64,000 bases of DNA from Ostrinia nubilalis (lineage: Eukaryota > Arthropoda > Insecta > Lepidoptera > Crambidae): contig NC_087112.1 in the NCBI RefSeq assembly GCF_963855985.1, positions 684,501 to 748,500 on the forward strand, in the 5' to 3' direction. Under the pieces are notes generated by a model that did not search any database, was not told the DNA's origin, and saw only the letters and a program-made list of their open reading frames with translations. Both the position numbers and the translations under genes were made by a program. This document shows, piece after piece, positions 43,748 to 57,159 of this stretch. Within the stretch, counting starts at the first letter, position 1. Every line of letters begins with the position of its first letter.

Positions 43748-46194
43748 CGTGAGTTTCTTTCGCCACTTCTCAGCACCAGCCGATATGTTGTCCCGAAATG
43801 GTGGTAGGGCAAGCTTTATTGGGACGCTTAAAGTGCCCTAAAAAGGACTTAACTGATATCTAAAGAATCGTAAGTCGTCGTTAGGCAATCGTTTTACAAG
43901 ATTGTGTCGAGTTTAGATAGTAGGTAATCCAACTTTCTGATGTTAACCTGGTTTTTAGAATTATTGTAGTCCCCTTCTCTCTGTAACAGCTGCAACTACA
44001 AGAGTTTCATCGTAGGTTACTACATCTACAAACTACAAAGTACCATATTATTAAAAGTTTGTGAGTAGGAATACCGACATAATTTAATAGGTCATTTCTA
44101 GATAATATTCGGTGGGTCGGGATTTCGGGAATAAAAACTCGTGTAGCCTTCTCCGATTATAACCATTGAGTGGAATTATCGGGGGACACTTCCTTCAATA
44201 TCCCCGACTTGGGCAGTTTTCCTGGTAACAAAATTTACTAACTAATATCTTCTTCCAAGTCCATCAACTTTACCACTCCAACTGTACTCGATACGAGCTC
44301 GATACGTCCAGACAAAATGAAAACGTTTTGTTATTAGTTCGCGTGCCAACACACCCTGATTCGAAACGCGGATGTTCCACAAAAAATGACTTTAAGTCTA
44401 CGCTCATAAAGTTTCATGTTGAACGGCGGCGCTTGATGCTGATAAGGAAAAACGATGCCTAATATCCTGATGGAAATAATCTCAAAACGGAATAGAATTC
44501 TCGTTGCAAGGTATTTTATTAATAGGAGCAATATAAAAATCATTTTTTGTACAGGTTTAATGCCCGATTTGACCAAACTTTTATCCGAGAATAACTCCTG
44601 CTATAACTGGCACATTGACAGTTTCAGTATGGGAAATATGTCGAAACTGACGATTTATTCTGAGATTAATATTTACTCTGTTGGGTCGAATCCACCCTAT
44701 GGCACCCCTAGGTATTTTTTAACAAATTATGTTCCTAAATTAGTAAACACGATACTCATAGGTTACTGAATTCAGTATTTCATAATCTATCCAACTTTTC
44801 TGAATAAAAGCTCAATTTGGTATTGTCTTATTACATACCGGGTGTGTACCAAAGATTTTATAATAGCGTTTCAAAGGGTCCGTTCTACTACATCCCCTGG
44901 CCCAGAGAAATAAATATAATTATCGTAATCATTGACCAAAACCATAGAATTTGCCAGAACGAATATCTTCAGCGACCACAAGGTATGTGCTGGATTTGGG
45001 ACACATCTGAATAGTTAATGTAATACCCTAACCTATACATAAAAGCAATTTATCTAAACATTCTGATCCAACCCCGTACTTCCATCCCCACAACATTTTG
45101 GTAATGCCATAGCAATAATAGAAGCAACAAACCATTTCCTCCTAATAACGAGGCAAATCAAAATGTTTCAGTCGTGCACGGTTTTTACGCAGTTTAAAAT
45201 AGATTATTTAAATTGATCTTTAAAAGGCAACGATTGCTAAATAGGCCAGAAATCATTTTATTATTACTCAGCATTAATTTATTAATAAATTATAGTGACA
45301 GACTGAATTGTGGCAAGCGCCATGACATTGATTTTCAGCATAACATAACATGAGAATATCGCTCCGCCATTTTGAAGAGATTAACTTTATTTACTTTTTC
45401 ATCATTTTAACAAAATAAAAATACTAACTTTTCACTTATTTATTTATTAATTTCATAATGATTGCGGCCGTCCGCGATTTCGTACGCGTGGAAACTTTCA
45501 ATCCCCGTTTTACCCCCTTAGGGGTTGAATTTTGCAAAATGCCGTCTTAGTGAGCACCTACGTTCTAAAGGGAACCCCCATGCAAAATTTGCGACTCCTA
45601 GCACTTGTAGTTTCTGAGATTTCGTGATGAGTGAGTCAGTCAGTGACCTTTCGCTTTAAGGCCATTTAACCATCAGACTCGACAGGAAAAATCGTAATTT
45701 AGTTTTAAGCATTTCACACAATGTGCAGGCTGTACAACCCCGGCTATGCGTTGACCCAGATCCGACAGTGAAAGGGTCCCTAATTATAAGGGGAGTGATT
45801 GTACATTATTAAAAATATTTCGTCTGCGACACAGCTCGTGCGCGTGGGCTTTCGATGGAAACTGGGCCTTTGTACAGCCTTTTTCAGCCAGTTGGAGTTT
45901 TCTGTTATTGGAGCATACTTTTGATATGAAAAAAGTGAGGGGAATGTTATGCGATATAATCTGACGCTACGTATTATACGAGTACTTTACTACCAATATC
46001 CTTAATATTTGTTGGATTGGTTGGTTATTGGGCAATAGTTACCAGAAATTAGGAGTAACATACAGCAGTGGGTATGAGGTACATCTCATTCCACATAATT
46101 ATTTTAAAACAAAGTCTTCCGTCTGTGTAAAGGTTCAATGTTTTAAACTAACGTAAGATAATTTAATTAATTTTCCGGTCGTTATGGACATCCT

Positions 46195-46460
46195 TGGAGG
46201 ACGCCTTTGTCCAGCAGTGGACGTCATTTGGCTGAACCGAACGAACGAGCTCCGTATTACTTATGAGTATGTCTGAAACAGCGACCGCGTCCGCTTACCG
46301 GAAAACGCGGCGTGGGACGTCCACCCACACGGTGGACCGACGACATCATAAAGGTAGCAGGAAGGCGCTGGACGCAGGCCGCAACCAACCGGGAAACATG
46401 GAAAGCATTGGAGGAGGCCTATGTCCAGCAGTGGACGTCATTTGGCTGAACCGAACGAAC
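46195..46460 (+). mobile_element. Two RTE LINE tails, nested or tandem
   Basis: 46195-46245 and 46292-46460 both end 'ttggctgaaccgaacgaac..agctccgtattacttatgagtat', so flank and tail have been duplicated together. The second has a partial ORF end ('YRKTRRGTSTHTVDRR' in a shifted frame). Confidence 0.65.
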
Positions 46461-46879
46461 CAGCTCCGTATTACTTATGAGTATAATATGTCTAAAACCG
46501 AAAACGCTTCCATTAAATACCTATTGCTAGTAAGTTAGGTTATTGTAGAGATACTTTAGCTACTTCAGTTTATTTCCAGCGGGTTTATCTCGCCCATTAA
46601 TTCTCAACGAAGGGAAGTATAAAATAACCAACACCAGCTCCTATCTGAATGGCTAGACTGGAATATTACCTAACACAAGAGAAAAGGCTTTAGTAGTCTC
46701 ATCATAAAGTTGGAAATTAACAATCACTTCCTTAAAAAGAGTCGTACAAGTAAATATTAGGAGTATATTACTAGCTCTACCTGACATTTTATTGCTTTTA
46801 GTACTTAGATTTACGAGTATGTTTCCATTACAATATGAAACTGTAGATATCATTTTCCACCACAGAAACTACTTTCGTT

Positions 46880-46990
46880 CGTTCGTTTCAGCCGAAAAAC
46901 GTCCACTGCTGGACAAAGGCCTCCCCCAGATTTCCACAAAGACCGATCCTGCGCCGCTCGCCTCCTCGAAACTCCTTTACAGTCAGGATT
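46880..46990 (-). mobile_element. RTE LINE tail
   Basis: 'ttcgtttcagccgaaaaacgtccactgctggacaaaggcctcccc', reverse orientation. Confidence 0.7.
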
Positions 46991-47058
46991 TACCGTTAGG
47001 CAGCCTACAACTTTACAAACTTATTTTCTGTTTTACTGTTAGGTAATGTAAAATTTTA

Positions 47059-47280
47059 TCTATACTAATATTATAAATGCCAAAGTAACTCTGTCTGTCT
47101 GTCTCGCTTTCACGCCTAAACCACTGAATCGATTGTGATGTTTGGCATAGAGATAGTTTGAGTCCCGGGAAGGGACATAGGATAGTTTTTATCCCGATAT
47201 TTGAAACAGGGACGCGCGCGATAAAGTATTTCTGTGACAGACAAAATTCCACGCGAGCGAAGCCGCGGGCGGAAAGCTAG
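47059..47280 (+). mobile_element. Lep1-like non-autonomous Helitron
   Basis: Starts 'tctatactaatattataaatgc', contains '(ctgt)n' and 'gacgcgcgcgataaag', ends 'gccgcgggcggaaagctag'. Confidence 0.65.
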
Positions 47281-48141
47281 TATTTTTATATTCACGATAC
47301 CTATGCGTGAAAACAAAATGTAGAGATCTTAATATTAATAGCACCTTATAATAAGAAGTCATGGCCGATTGGGCAAACTGTCTTTGTTTCTATTGTTTTA
47401 CCTGAAATCTGTTGATAAAATAAGTACTGTAATGAAAATACTACTATTCTTTGGTGAACAAAATAAGCATAAAAACAACTTTGTCATGCTCTAATTCTTC
47501 TTTTTGCCCTAATGGAGAATCCTGAACTGATTTAAATAGAATTTGGTAAAGAAATAGTTTGAGACCCAAGGAAAATCAAAGAATAGTTTTTAATCCCGGA
47601 TTTTGAAAGGAGGGTAACGTGCGCTTGATGAAAGTTTTCATAAGGGGAAAGCCGCTGTCATATAGTATGAAGAATAACATATGTATAGCACTACGTATTT
47701 ACATCGTGCCAAAATTGTAAATTATACTTTTAAACTTGACACGGAGGTTGATGCCTCTTGCTTGACCTCCAGCTTGCGTTTTAATTATAGTAAGTAGTAG
47801 GAAAATGTCATTGATTCTTCTGTGCGTTTTTCTTTCACCGTGGCTCTTCTAAAGCGCTAGTGGCGCTAGTGGTCAACAGAATGGGAGGTACGGACTTAAT
47901 GAACTATTAAGTCTGGATTTCGAGGGTCGAGTGAATAGGTAGCTCTGACTGTTTAGTTATAGGTGCTCTGCTCAAGATAATGAAAATGTATCTATACATA
48001 ATGTAAGTAGCCTTTTAATACAAAATTTCAATGAAAGGAGACACCACAATTGGTTAAATATAAAAATGCTAACCCTTTGAAACCATGACTGAAACTCATG
48101 GTTCTAACTTTGCCAGCCAATATGGCATCCTTCACCAAGTA

Positions 48142-48340
48142 TAGAACGTTTCATCCACGAAGACGCGCCCCACCAATTTTTGGTCGAGGGAAGCGCAGGG
48201 TGCGGGGAGTTTGATCCGAGCAATCCGTGCATCATTATTGTAGTGTGCGTGTGCACTCATGGATAATTTAGCGTGTACCGATAACACTCAAACATTAGCG
48301 GAAGAATGGTGGGACGCGTCTTCGTGGATGAAACGCTCTA
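48142..48340. mobile_element. TA-flanked MITE, about 200 bp
   Basis: Inverted ends 'tagaacgtttcatccacgaa' / 'ttcgtggatgaaacgctcta' extending about 35 bp, flanked by TA. No coding potential. Confidence 0.7.
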
Positions 48341-49187
48341 TACCCTGATCTCGTCCATGCCACCCGTCATCAAGTATATTAGGTACCCGCTGATCCTTAC
48401 CCACGCCCTTATAATATCCCTGATGGTCCCCACAGCACGTTTCCCGAATCGATACAGATTGATACCCTGTCCTGTTTAATATTTGTGATGGATGGTGTCC
48501 GACGCCATTTGACTGCGGGTACAGTCAGTGGCAAAAGTGGAAAACTGAAAATAAAGGTAAATGTTCAGCTTCTCAATTTGGCTGTCCATCGTGTTCTATA
48601 ATTAGAACACGGTATTTTGCAATATTTTAATTAATTTTGTTATCTGAAAATATTTTTTCTTTCGCGAAAACAGATTTTTTTGAGCTGCATTTTCGCTTGT
48701 CATTCCTTCCTTCAGCTTTTCTCGAACTGGATAATAATAGTAATTAACTGGATTGTTTTCTTTTTGCTCTATTCCCTTAGCCTTTTTATTATAAAATCCA
48801 AAACCCAACTATAGCTGTAATTAGTAAAATAAAACATATTAAATGCACAAAGAATACCGAAAGATAAGTATTTAATTGTGATGTGGTGTAAACTTGAATG
48901 TAGAGTTAGCACACTGAGACTTTTTAACTGTTATATTTTGCGCAAAACTTGACATAAGCAAATATTTTTAGTGCAGACTGTACCTGCTATGATAGATTCG
49001 AATAGCTAGGCCAGACTAGCGTTACATCCTATGTCAAAGGCTGATTTATGTTGTTTGTGGAAGTCAACGCTCTATTTAGTAAAGTTTGGTCTATTATCGT
49101 TATACTAGGCGCCGAGTATTGAACGGGTCATGCCTAAAATCACTTTCTATTTGGGTTCAAATACTTATTAATACAATTAATATAGTA

Positions 49188-49288
49188 CTATGGGCCACAG
49201 TACCAGCTACCCATTTCCGGTCATTTCGTCTCGTTCTATCGTAAAGAGACAAAAAACGGAAATGGGTAGCTGGCACTGTGGCCCACTA
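49188..49288. mobile_element. Short hairpin MITE
   Basis: Arms 'gggccacagtaccagctacc' / 'ggtagctggcactgtggccc' with 'catttccg' and 'cggaaatg' inside; about 100 bp in all. Confidence 0.7.
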
Positions 49289-49307
49289 TTAGGTATGTAC
49301 ATTTACG

Positions 49308-49461
49308 TCCGTATTCACAAACATTACTATGAGGTCTCTCAGTGCGCGTGGACGCACAGAGTTACACACGAACCAATCACAGAGCTCTAGAGAGAGTAGA
49401 ATTCATCGCTGTGGGTTCGATTTGCTGCTCCACTTAAGCAAGCATCGTTTGTGAATACGGG
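49308..49461. mobile_element. MITE family 'cgtattcacaaac', copy 4
   Basis: 'tccgtattcacaaac' to 'gtttgtgaatacggg'. Same orientation as copy 2. Confidence 0.78.
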
Positions 49462-52400
49462 TGTTAGTTGAATTAAAATCTACACTCGACATCTAATAAA
49501 TCGCACCTCCTGCGATAAGCACTTTCAAACGTATGCATCCCCACTTCCCACCAATATTGGCACCATTTAAAAGCCTAGTTCTAAACTTCATTTAATTAAA
49601 GGAAAGGTTACCCCAAAAATGCGTCTTTAGAAGGATCCAGAGTCACTTCTTCAAAATATAGGTAGTTACGCTTGAGACAAATTTTATGGCTATAAAACTG
49701 TTAAATTGGGATTAATCGCTATCCATCTGTTAAAGAGGACACGTGAGATCATTATTTGGTTTTATAACCATAAAAATTGGTCTAATTGATCCCAGAGGTG
49801 AGCCCCAAGTGAGGTCTTTTCTCAAGTCACATTTATGGTATATCTACTCGTATGTTAATCGTTTTGAATTAAATGTGGTTTTCTTTAAGTTTATTTATTT
49901 ATTGGGATTTCAATGTTGTTGGGGCGCCATGATTGTGTCAGAGAAAATCGCACTGCTAAAGTAAAGTTCGTGTTGCGAAAGGTGCAATTTATTTGATGTT
50001 TAGTGTAGTTTGCTACTTAAGTAAAACACAACAATTTCATGTTTTATTTTGTAGAGTCACACTAAGCTGCTGTAAATAATAATCTTTTAAATCTACTTTA
50101 TTTACTTTTATATTCATTTCTCATTCTTACTATTATGCTATTATATTAATACTTAAGTGTGTGCTGGTATCAAAATCATTGGTCAACTTTAAAGTTAAAA
50201 GGTTACGAATTGCTCGAAAGAAACCTTACCTTACCGGCGGAAAACTGATCGATTTTATTGCTCCACTGAAAGTGGCCCTTAAACCTTTTGATTGCCTAAG
50301 GGCGGGTAGCAATTGGGCAATCAATCAACCCCACAATTAGATGTTATCAATCAACGGAAGTGTAACCGCCCTAGAACTACAAACACCATTGAAAATTCGG
50401 TTTTTGAAAACTAGCTCTGCCCGCGACTTCGTACGCGTGAAAATAGTTTGAGTAATATTTTCTTTCCATCTTTGAAACACTTTTTTTACTGCTCTGTCTC
50501 TATTAGCTATAGGATGATGTTATAACCTAAAGCCTACCTCGATAATTTGGCTATCCAACAAATTTTTCTTTCAAATCGGATCATTAGTTCCTGAGCTTAG
50601 CGCGTTAAAGTAAACAAACAAACTCTTCTGCTTTATAATATTAGAAGGTGTAATCATTATTCGATATTGTCATGTATTTAAAACGGTGATATTGTAAGGG
50701 TATTGTGTAAAACCCATGGAAAACTGTCGAATCATCTATTTTTATTAGAGGCTTAACCTTGTTTACTTTGAAGATTGGATCAATGCAAATAAATAACATT
50801 TTCGAAGACATTTAGATAAGTTAAAAAAGCTTTCCATTGTTGAGACCTAAGTACAAATAATTCCCTTTTTTAAGGAAATGTCACGCATAGGTAATCACGC
50901 TGTGTATCAGAACTTTATTTGGAAGTAAATATCTGATAACAAACAATATTAATACATTCCTAAGTAAATTTAACTAATAACTGCCACATTACGTCAGTTA
51001 AAATGATTTAATTACGCATTTAAAGGGAAATGCCCTATTATACACACAGTATAGGGATGGCTGTTTAACAATTTATCGATAAAGAAATGAAACCTTTCTC
51101 TATGTTTAACTCAAATAAATTACAGTAGGTAATCAATCACTAGCGAACTGTTTAGAGTTTTTTCTAAATTAGGACAATCGTTTAAGGTTTGGTAAGGTTG
51201 ATTTATGTGCACTAGTACGAAATACTTTTTAACAGGCTACAAAATAAACGTCATCACAAAAAATAGAGTCTGTAAGTAATATACAGGTAGTACATAAACA
51301 AAGAATCAGACATTTCAAACTCGTGATTGATAACAGTACCCTTTTCCAGACAGGTAGGTACTATTAATTGATTTCTTACGCATCGCACACCGTGCGTATA
51401 CCAGCCTACCTCATGAGGTTAGACCATGTTACTAACCACCCAAATACTATCGACACACCATCGACCACAGCCACAACACTACGTCATTTGGCACAGACTC
51501 ACCATCTATCGTTGTAATGGCAACATGGCCGCCGCTTGCATGGCGGCGACACGAGCCATAAATACCATGAGGCTGCCTTAGACACACCCTGTATAAAGGA
51601 GCTGGTTGTAAGGCTTTGAGGATTTTAAAGTTCATTTAATTTTCATTAATTCATTTTTAGCTAAATAATACACTCCAGATAGGGATAGATAAGAAAAAAC
51701 TTCCCCAACTTACGTGTACCTACCTAAGGGAGGTAGAAATTCAAAATTTTATTGTCTCACTTATCAGCTGATTTATGTTACCGATATCTAGCAAAATTAT
51801 AGCTTTTAGTAGTAAGTCTGTGAACTATGTAGACATAATAGAGATAAAATAGCATAGCGAAGAAACGCGTTAAGAAAATGTATCTATGCATGATTTATAA
51901 AATGGGCGACTAATGTTCACAGAGCTTTACTAAAATGACTCGCTTTTATAATCATGACTGGAGAGCACAAGTGACAAATTTCTTACATAGAGATTAGCTT
52001 TGAACTTACCGTGACCTGCCTCTAGGATGATCTTTTGGCTTAGTAAAAAAACTCATGATGTTAATTTTATTTTTGCAAGTAGGCTTTTATAAAGCTCTTT
52101 TACGTGTCCCAGTATTAACCCTACCACTGCTCTGAGACAATAAATGGGCCAGTGCTGAGAAGAAGTAGCGCAAGAAACTCAGTCACTATTGTCAGCCTAT
52201 TTTTCAATGGTGTTAATGGACACGGTTAAAGGTACCTTCAGATCACTCTTTCACGCAAAAATGTCCCAAAATGAATCCACGTGAATCTCAAATAATACAA
52301 ACTCGTCTGCCGTTCCTCGAATGTTAATCCCCCACAAAGACCGTCCAATAAGCTGACGTCACGTCAGCCGATATTACAATTCCCTATTTTCGTATAATAT

Positions 52401-52705
52401 TCCACTCTGTGTGCTTGCTCTAAGAATGTGAAGGTATTTGCGAACTTCCCTCCTGATAAAAATATCCATCCGTCTTCGAATGAAAAATGGGACGGATCTT
52501 GGAGCTTGGAATTGAATCTTGAAATCTTGGGCGGAGACAAACACAAGGTAGACACTGACGATAGAAAATATTCTATTTTGCAATGATAATGATGTATCTA
52601 TGGTCTAATGTGCTACTTTTTACAGAGTAGATTGTAAGCGGCTGCTCCTAAAAGTTTTGAATCTAGTAAAGGATGTCCAGCATCAGCTGCGAACCTATAG
52701 ACTAT

Positions 52706-52735
52706 CCCAACTAATATTATAAATGCGAAAGTAAC

Positions 52736-52788
<53 letters not shown>

Positions 52789-52969
52789 TACGCTTTCCCG
52801 CTTAAACCTCGCAACCGATTTTGATGAAATTTGGCATAGAGATAGTTTGAGTCCCGGGAAAGAACATAGGATAGTTTTTATCCCGGTTTTTGAAACAGGG
52901 ACGCGCGCGATAAAGTTTTTCTGTGACAGACAAAATTCCACGCGGGCGAAGCCGCGGGCGGAAAGCTAG
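52706..52969 (+). mobile_element. Lep1-like non-autonomous Helitron with (ctgt)n expansion
   Basis: Same family as 47059-47280. The internal ctgt microsatellite (52737-52789) is expanded to about 13 units. Ends 'gcgggcggaaagctag'. Confidence 0.65.
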
Positions 52970-53091
52970 TTAATGATAAAAGTTACAATCACAAGGCTTT
53001 CCTGGCATATTTTTTCATCAAAATCTTCTTTTCGAAAACCCCACTGGTAGAATAAAATTTACAGTCTTTTCATAACAGACATGTCAGACAT

Positions 53092-53322
53092 GTGACATGC
53101 ACTAAGCGTTTCGACGACTCCTTTATAATGCGAACAGCTAGGGACTGGAATTCGCTGCCTGCTGCTGTATTTCCTGAACACTATAATCCGGGCGTTTTCA
53201 AGGCGAGAGTGAATAGGCACTTACAGGGCAGATATGTACTTACCATCCTAGACTGCATCTCACTTAACACCAGGTGCGATTGCGGTCAAATACCTGCCTT
53301 GCCTAGCATAAAAAAAAAAAAT
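53092..53322 (+). mobile_element. LINE C-terminal fragment with 3' tail
   Basis: Frame 'MRTARDWNSLPAAVFPEHY' and 'FKARVNRHLQGRY' is the common C-terminus of a LINE RT ORF, followed by the 3' tail and an A run (53311-53322). This is the source family of the insertion in copia. Confidence 0.75.
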
Positions 53323-53704
53323 GTGAACTTTGCAAATCCGTTTTCAAATAGAATGCGAATGCCTGAAAAATACACTTTCCTGTAGCAGTCGAATTTACCT
53401 GAACTCTACAAAAACTTACGGCTTTTCAAACCAAATATGCAATGGCAAAGTAAAAACGCATTAGAGAACATTTTCACCGCAAACAAACTAGAATTTGCTA
53501 TTTCACCTTCCTAAATCTGAGGTCCCATTGAAAGCTTCCGGTCAAGGCTGCTATTAAACGGCAAGGTTCCAACACACGTACAGGTGGTAGTGATGTGGCG
53601 AATATTCGCATTCCAATTTTTTTTTATGCTAGACAAGGCAGGTATTTGATCGCAAAGAATTTTTCGTATAATATCTGAGAGCAGGACAGGCATAATAATA
53701 TTAT

Positions 53705-53803
53705 GTCATCATCATCATCATCATCTCAGCCATAGGACGTCCACTGCTGAACATAGGCCTCCCCCAATGCTTTCCATGTTACCCGGTTGGTAGCGGCCTA
53801 GGC
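53705..53803 (-). mobile_element. RTE LINE tail
   Basis: (atc)n then 'tctcagccataggacgtccactgctgaacataggcctccccc', reverse orientation. Confidence 0.78.
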
Positions 53804-54476
53804 ATATTATGTACAGTGATACAAACATCGAACTTAACCGCTAACAGCAATATTAGAGGGAAAGTTATGAATTTTCTGTAAATAGGCTTTCAAAAGTGCT
53901 TTTACTCGTACAAGAGCTTCAAAAAAGGAAAGTTTAGTTAGTTTATGCGGACAACACAAACAGCGAAATACATGACATACGGACGTTGCCGCGTTGGTAC
54001 ATTTATTTTATTTATTTATTTATTATTACATTATTTAGCCATTACATCTTTGATTTAAATAGTGTCTTAAATCCTCTTGAGGTTTGCCTAGACACTATTG
54101 TTCTCTATACAAATAAAAATAAACGTTTTAGTCTAAGCATTCATGTTTAACATGTAAAACAGAGAAGAAAATAGACGGAAAAACTAAGCAATTCCTACCA
54201 AGTGTATTGTCGATGATAGGTACTGAATAAACATTAATTCTTCTTTCTTTCTTTCAATTCGTTGCAGTTGCGATGTTAATCGTAATCCTAGTTAGGATCT
54301 ATTAAACCAGTCTGCTTTTAAAAGCAATAGTAACTCAGTTTCTTTTTTAATAAAAAGCACGACTGTGTAAATCACAATCATAACCTTGGTGCCTAAATTC
54401 GGAAACCTATTCGTATTCACAACAATGATTTGAAAACATTCCGTTCACATTCTCGAGTACCAAATCGAATATTTTC

Positions 54477-54931
54477 TAGTGATGCAACGAATACTACTTT
54501 TACGAATACGAATATTAAATCCACTATTCGGCGAATACGAATACGAATACGCATATCTTTACATAGTCATGAAATACTCATAAATTCAACAATTTTTTAT
54601 CATGGTTAATGTTTTAGTAATTAAATTGGCATTTTTTTGGTATTGTATCACTTTACTTTGTAACTCTAAAACAAAATACTACTTGTACAATCGACCTGCT
54701 ATTGACTGTCAAATTCCGTAAGAGATCTTGCTTACTACTTTGTTACATACTGACCGGGGGTTTCCCGTCATGTCGTTGTGGCTATAGTGTTCGAAGACAC
54801 ACACGACTGTGTGACACAATTTAAAAAAAAGTAAGTATTCGTGTTCGTAATTACTATTTCACCGAATACGAATATTCGGTAAATGTCTACTGCGAATACG
54901 AATATTCGTATTCGTATTCGTTGCATCACTA
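54477..54931. mobile_element. hAT-type non-autonomous element, 455 bp
   Basis: Terminal inverted repeats 'tagtgatgcaacgaata' with a perfect 8-bp target duplication atattttc (54469-54476 and 54932-54939), as expected for hAT. Sub-terminal '(cgaata)n' motifs at both ends could be transposase sites. No transposase frame. Confidence 0.85.
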
Positions 54932-56123
54932 ATATTTTCACAATTCACCTCACTAGGGAAGCGCTTTTGTCGTATCGGTTGGTTCAGGTGGGGCGAAATC
55001 AAATTATAAATGAGCGCTGTTGGTTTTCGCTGTTAACGTCGTTTGTGGCGTATAATGGGTTTTTAGGGTTCCGCTGGTGCGAGAGGAATCCCTTAATGAT
55101 GAGAGATGCGAATTTAACTCGGTTATGTTTAGAGTATACAGGAATATATTAGATGTATATTTTAAGATCGGTTTAATGAGGGTTGTCGCGAATGAAAGAT
55201 CCGCTAGATGGCGGGACGTGGATGTGGGGTCTTGCGTGATTGGTGGATTTTGACATATCTGTCAATGTCATGTCAAAAATAACCAATCATGCAGCATTTG
55301 GACGCGAGTCTACGTATTGCCATTTGGCGGATTTTTCATTCACGAAAACCTTCATTGGAATCAGCAAGGTTTTTGTATTTAGGGTAAACTCTTGGTATAC
55401 TCGAGTATACACCGTGAAATTTTAGTGGTTGTTTTCCCGCAGTAAAATGATTCTATCTTACTAGTACAATAGATTAAGGAAGTTTTTTTTTAATTCAAAT
55501 AAAAAAATAGCCTGTACGGAGCGTGTGCGATTCAGTTTATGCTGTAGGTACATATTATGGTATTACTTAGTGCGAGAGCTTCTTTTACTTTAAATGTTGA
55601 TTTCGTGAGGCAGGCAGTATCCAAATACGTCACATTTTGTAAAAAAAAGACTATTGTTTCTTATGCTTTCGAGTTGATGATATTTTTTTGATTAGTTGAG
55701 AACATTTTTTTTAATAACTCGCACGATTCGATAGTATTACTAAAGGTAAATAAATCTGCCGCGGGTAAACCACCACTAATATTTCACGTTGTATAAAGTT
55801 TACTTCTGTTTTAAGTATTCAAGTTAGCAAGCAAGTAATGGCCGATTCTTCTTTTAAGTTCCATCCGTAGAAAATCCATGGGGAAATCGGGTTTAGATGT
55901 TCCCCCATAAATCGAAAGGTGGGATTAACAGCCCCATTATGTTGAGAAGGTGACCCAGTTTCTTTCTTTTTTCTCAGCACTGGACCTTTTAATTTTGTTG
56001 TCTTTAAACGTACCTTAGGAGCGTGTGAAACTGTTTTAAGTCTTAATTGCAAAAATAAACGACTTTCATAGGCCAGGCGGTATAATTTATTGTGTTAATT
56101 AATTGAATATTTTACATTTTCAG

Positions 56124-56186
56124 AGCGGCGGAGTCATGTTCTCCCCGTTGGGACGTCTCCGAGTAGCACAGGCGGTCAGAAAGCAG
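56124..56186 (+). CDS. boule: boule-like exon 2 (21 codons)
   Basis: Acceptor ACATTTTCAG, donor GTAAAT, phase 0 on both sides and so in frame with exon 1. Ends 'LRVAQAVRKQ', matching 'LNIGPAIRKQ' (human) and 'LNIAPAIKKQ' (fly) at the end of the boule RRM. Intron 1 is therefore about 15.8 kb. Later exons (DAZ repeat and C-terminus) were not found up to 64000. Confidence 0.85.
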
Positions 56187-56469
56187 GTAAATTATATCCA
56201 TCATCATCATTATTTATTTATTAAGGTACAGCAACAGATTTCAAAATATCATCATTAGCTGAAATAAGTTTCTATTTCTTTTAGCGCCCTGCTTTTTCTT
56301 CTACGTTTGTCACATTAGGGAACCACTTGAGTCTAAGTACTTAGTTCCTGGGTTTTAGGGACTAGACCATAGACACACCATCTCTATCCTCGTCCATCAT
56401 TCTTCCACATCACAACCGCTATGCGTAGGCCTATCCTACAAACTACGTTCTCTTACTGTGTGCACTATA

Positions 56470-56709
56470 CAGGGTGTTAGGTAAATGGGTATATGAGCCG
56501 ACACTAGCCCATGTTAACATGGTCATATAAATGGTATGGTGAAGTCAGAAATTTGATATCATCATTTTTTTTTTAATTTTCATACAAAATAAATTTTATA
56601 AAATCCGATTTGTATGAAAATATCAATTTTCTGACTTCACCATACCATTTATATGACCATGTTAACATGGGCTAGTGTCGGCTCATATACCCATTTACCT
56701 AACACCCTG
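56470..56709. mobile_element. Mariner-like palindromic MITE, 240 bp
   Basis: Arms of about 85 bp ('cagggtgttaggtaaatggg') are near-perfect inverted copies around a ~65-bp AT-rich loop, flanked by TA. The high arm identity suggests recent origin. Confidence 0.85.
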
Positions 56710-57159
56710 TATACATTTTCAGCTCTATCGAGCTAAAGGGCGCTTCACACTGCGCTTGCCAAGTCGCGGTCTTGACTCGATAGTCCTTCAGTCCTATCTG
56801 TTAAACTGTGGCAAATATGAACAGCCCACTAGCATTTCAGCTTTAGCTATTTAATAGTGTGGATTAATACTAAAAATTGTGGTGACTCTAGCTTTTAATT
56901 ACAGTTAAGTAAGAGTATTAGCACGATACGATACGATACGTACGATACGATACGATAGTGCTCACCCAGCCAGGACGAGGCCTGCTCCGGTCAAACCGGC
57001 ATACCAGGAGGCACAATTTTAAGGAGGGACACGCTCTGGGATGGGAGAGGACGGCCGACTAGCCGCTGCGTCTTTAAACCGCAACCGGTCGACCACAACC
57101 AAGTAGATATGCATCCTGAGCCTGGTCTAGGAAAATAGGTAAAGACGGGTTATCGTTGA

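Larger units (their letters stand above)
40288..56123 (+). other. boule intron 1
   Basis: No other gene recognised. Contents: SINE-like tRNA fragment (40895-40970), direct repeat 41230-41300/41395-41465, LINE tail (43285-43385), MITEs at 43635, 48142, 49188, 49308 and 54477, RTE tails at 46195 and 46292 (plus) and 46880 and 53705 (minus), Lep1-like Helitrons at 47059 and 52706, degraded Helitron-like pieces at 45463 and 50412, and LINE C-terminus 53092-53322. The rest is AT-rich single-copy-looking DNA. Confidence 0.6.
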
